A DNA stretch of 7,567 bases from an uncultured Ruminococcus sp. GTDB lineage: Bacteria; Bacillota; Clostridia; Oscillospirales; Ruminococcaceae. The position numbers were made by a program, and so were the translations under genes. The stretch lies in the NCBI GenBank assembly GCA_946540705.1, contig CAMNJD010000321.1, forward strand, positions 1 to 7,567, written 5' to 3'. A model generated the notes under the pieces. That model had not been told where the DNA came from and did not search any database. It worked only from the letters and a program-made list of their open reading frames with translations. Shown here one piece after another: positions 6,606 to 7,567 of the stretch (its first letter is position 1; each line of letters opens with the position of its first letter).

Positions 6606-7127
6606 ATGAATTCGCAGGGAATTTATACGCAGGCGAATGCCCTTGTCCGGCAGTATCAGACGAGTGATCCGCTGTTCATCGCAGAGGCAGCCGGCATCAT
6701 CGTCCGGGATGTGCCGGAGCTTAAGGGTTTGCTTGGCATGTATAGTTACAAATGGAAAAAACGGATGATTCTCATGAACCCCAATATCAATGACACGCTG
6801 TACCGCATGGTATTAGGACATGAGATCGGTCACGACCAACTGCACCGTGCTCTGGCAGGCGGAGAAGGTCTGCGCGAATTTGAACTGTTTGACATGAACG
6901 ATATGGTCGAATATGAAGCCAATGCGTTCAATGCGCATTTGCTGATCGACGAAGACGAAATGGATGCTCTGTTCCGGGACGGCTATGATCTGGCTGCGGC
7001 AGCAAAAATGCTGAAAGTCAATATCAATCTCCTGCTGATCAAGATTCAGGAGATGAACAAGCTAGGCATGAATCTGAAACTGCCGTATTCGCCGGATGCA
7101 CGATTCTTCCGGCATACGAGTGAATGA
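6606..7127 (+). CDS. ImmA/IrrE-family zinc metallopeptidase
   Basis: The 173-residue product carries LGHEIGHDQLHR, giving the HExxH zinc site H72-E73-H76 with E73 as catalytic base. EYEANAFNAHLLI (102-114) supplies the third acidic ligand, E102 or E104. This is the full core of the DUF955 family, whose members cleave a cognate XRE repressor (ImmA on ImmR in ICEBs1; IrrE/PprI on DdrO in Deinococcus) after DNA damage or other signals. ATG 6606 follows AAAGGG by six bases, 18 bases after the XRE stop. The polymerase remnant begins 15 bases after its own stop. The cognate target is most likely the adjacent repressor. No sensor domain is visible, so the trigger is unknown. The gene looks intact, with no missing motif. 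Confidence 0.93.
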   Translation: MNSQGIYTQANALVRQYQTSDPLFIAEAAGIIVRDVPELKGLLGMYSYKWKKRMILMNPNINDTLYRMVLGHEIGHDQLHRALAGGEGLREFELFDMNDMVEYEANAFNAHLLIDEDEMDALFRDGYDLAAAAKMLKVNINLLLIKIQEMNKLGMNLKLPYSPDARFFRHTSE

Positions 7128-7142
7128 ACGGAGGTACGCACA

Positions 7143-7463
7143 ATGCCGATCTATGCAGCCATTGACCTGAAATCGTTTTACGCATCGGCGGAGTGCGTCG
7201 GCAGCAGCGATGCAGCTTTTCGACCGGATTATCGACAGTGAAGTGCTTGTCCGGGGACTGACTGTTACGGCGAATCATGTGATGTATGAGCGCGATCTTG
7301 CAGAGGACGATACGCCGATTCAGTACGGACTGTTTGATGATGTTGAGGCTCTGGAGCGGAAGCGGGAGCAGGAAAAGATTGACCGCGCAAAGGAGCGCAA
7401 ATTGCAGTGAGCATGCGCCGTCAAAAAAGGGTCAAAAATATTGGGTATGTAACTTTTTAGGTG
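7143..7463 (+). pseudogene. UmuC-like Y-family DNA polymerase remnant with a large internal deletion
   Basis: GGAGGT seven bases before ATG 7143 starts a frame reading MPIYAAIDLKSFYASAECV, the N-terminus of Firmicutes UmuC/DNA polymerase V-like proteins, including the first catalytic Asp (D8) and the FYASxE motif. After about 19 residues homology stops, and this frame ends at TGA 7239. From ~7200 another frame reads AAAMQLFDRIIDSEVLVRGL, then TVTANHV and IQYGLFDD, and ends KERKLQ at TGA 7408. This matches the C-terminal end of the same family (finger/little-finger end plus the charged tail). About 350-400 codons of a usual ~450-500 are missing. Past the TGA, codons for AVKK, ILGM and (shifted by one base) NFLGG resemble an eroded version of the usual tail, so I place the end near 7463 (least certain). 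No polymerase activity is possible. It was probably the third gene of the XRE/ImmA unit. Confidence 0.82.
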
Positions 7464-7494
7464 GTTGACAAATTCTTGTTAACACAAATATCTT
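7464..7494. promoter_or_regulatory. Inverted repeat over a possible outward promoter
   Basis: GTTGACAA (7464-7471) and TTGTTAAC (7476-7483) are inverted with one mismatch across four bases. The left arm holds a perfect -35 box, TTGACA (7465-7470). The best -10 match is TATCTT (7489-7494) after 18 bases, matching four of six positions. It could be a repressed promoter reading out of the window, but no gene is visible downstream. Confidence 0.3.
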
Positions 7495-7521
7495 TTCCGC
7501 ACCCATATCAAAAGTTTCGCT

Positions 7522-7566
7522 CAAGCCTTTTCAAAGGCTTGCAGGGTCGAGGGGCAGCGCCCCTCG
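7522..7566. repeat. Pair of adjacent perfect hairpins, probably a dispersed intergenic repeat
   Basis: CAAGCCTTT (7522-7530) pairs with AAAGGCTTG (7533-7541) over a two-base centre. CGAGGGGC (7548-7555) pairs with GCCCCTCG (7559-7566) over AGC. The arrangement, preceded by AAAAGTTTCGCT, resembles repeats I recall between genes in Ruminococcus-like genomes. No T-run follows inside the window, so terminator function is not shown. The element may continue past the window edge. Confidence 0.6.
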
Positions 7567-7567
7567 T

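Noticed and set aside
7210..7410. Independent 66-residue protein
   Set aside because: There is no ribosome binding site before ATG 7210, and the sequence matches the C-terminal end of a Y-family polymerase. It is part of the pseudogene.
7522..7566. Intrinsic terminator after the polymerase remnant
   Set aside because: Both hairpins are strong, but neither is followed by a T-run in the window.

Overview
The window looks like chromosome, or an integrated element, of a low-to-mid G+C Gram-positive anaerobe. A Ruminococcus-like member of the Oscillospiraceae is the best guess. The grounds are the Gram-positive cell-wall sorting signals, isopeptide-type pilin domains, a class B sortase, strong AGGAGG-type ribosome binding sites, an XRE/ImmA pair with a Clostridia-style tail, and a CAAGCCTTTTCAAAGGCTTG hairpin repeat of the kind I recall from Ruminococcus-like genomes. 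The genus is inference. All real genes are on the + strand.

Region 1 (1-6090) is a sortase-assembled surface fibre (pilus-like) operon. It begins with the 3' part of a large modular surface protein (1-3000; its true start lies upstream of the window) ending in an IPVTG sorting signal. Next is a secreted major-pilin candidate with a streptococcal FctA/Spy0128-like domain and an ISVTG sorting signal (3113-4711). A class B sortase follows with a complete His/Cys/Arg triad (4738-5586). Last is a 142-residue stand-alone receiver-like protein that lacks the phospho-acceptor Asp (5603-6031). The genes are 16 to 112 bases apart, and a strong intrinsic terminator closes the unit at 6060-6090. The expected scheme is that the two surface proteins are exported, joined and anchored by the sortase. 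The pseudo-receiver is a candidate regulator that cannot work by ordinary Asp phosphorylation.

Region 2 (6101-7463) is a separate unit with its own near-perfect promoter (TTGACA, 17 bases, TATAAT, extended -10). It encodes an XRE repressor, an ImmA/IrrE-family zinc peptidase, and the ruins of a UmuC-like Y-family DNA polymerase. The first two form the known repressor/anti-repressor arrangement of mobile elements such as ICEBs1. The polymerase gene keeps its ribosome binding site and first ~19 codons, then jumps to the C-terminal end in another frame, with an eroded 3' tail. The damage-tolerance output of this module is therefore broken.

Region 3 (7464-7567) is non-coding. It holds an inverted repeat over a TTGACA box (possible outward promoter and operator), then two back-to-back hairpins that look like a dispersed intergenic repeat.

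The points most worth a second look are the pseudo-receiver inside a pilus operon, the proline-less ISVTG sorting signal, the internally deleted polymerase, and a possible 20-codon ORF with an overlapping hairpin between the two surface-protein genes.
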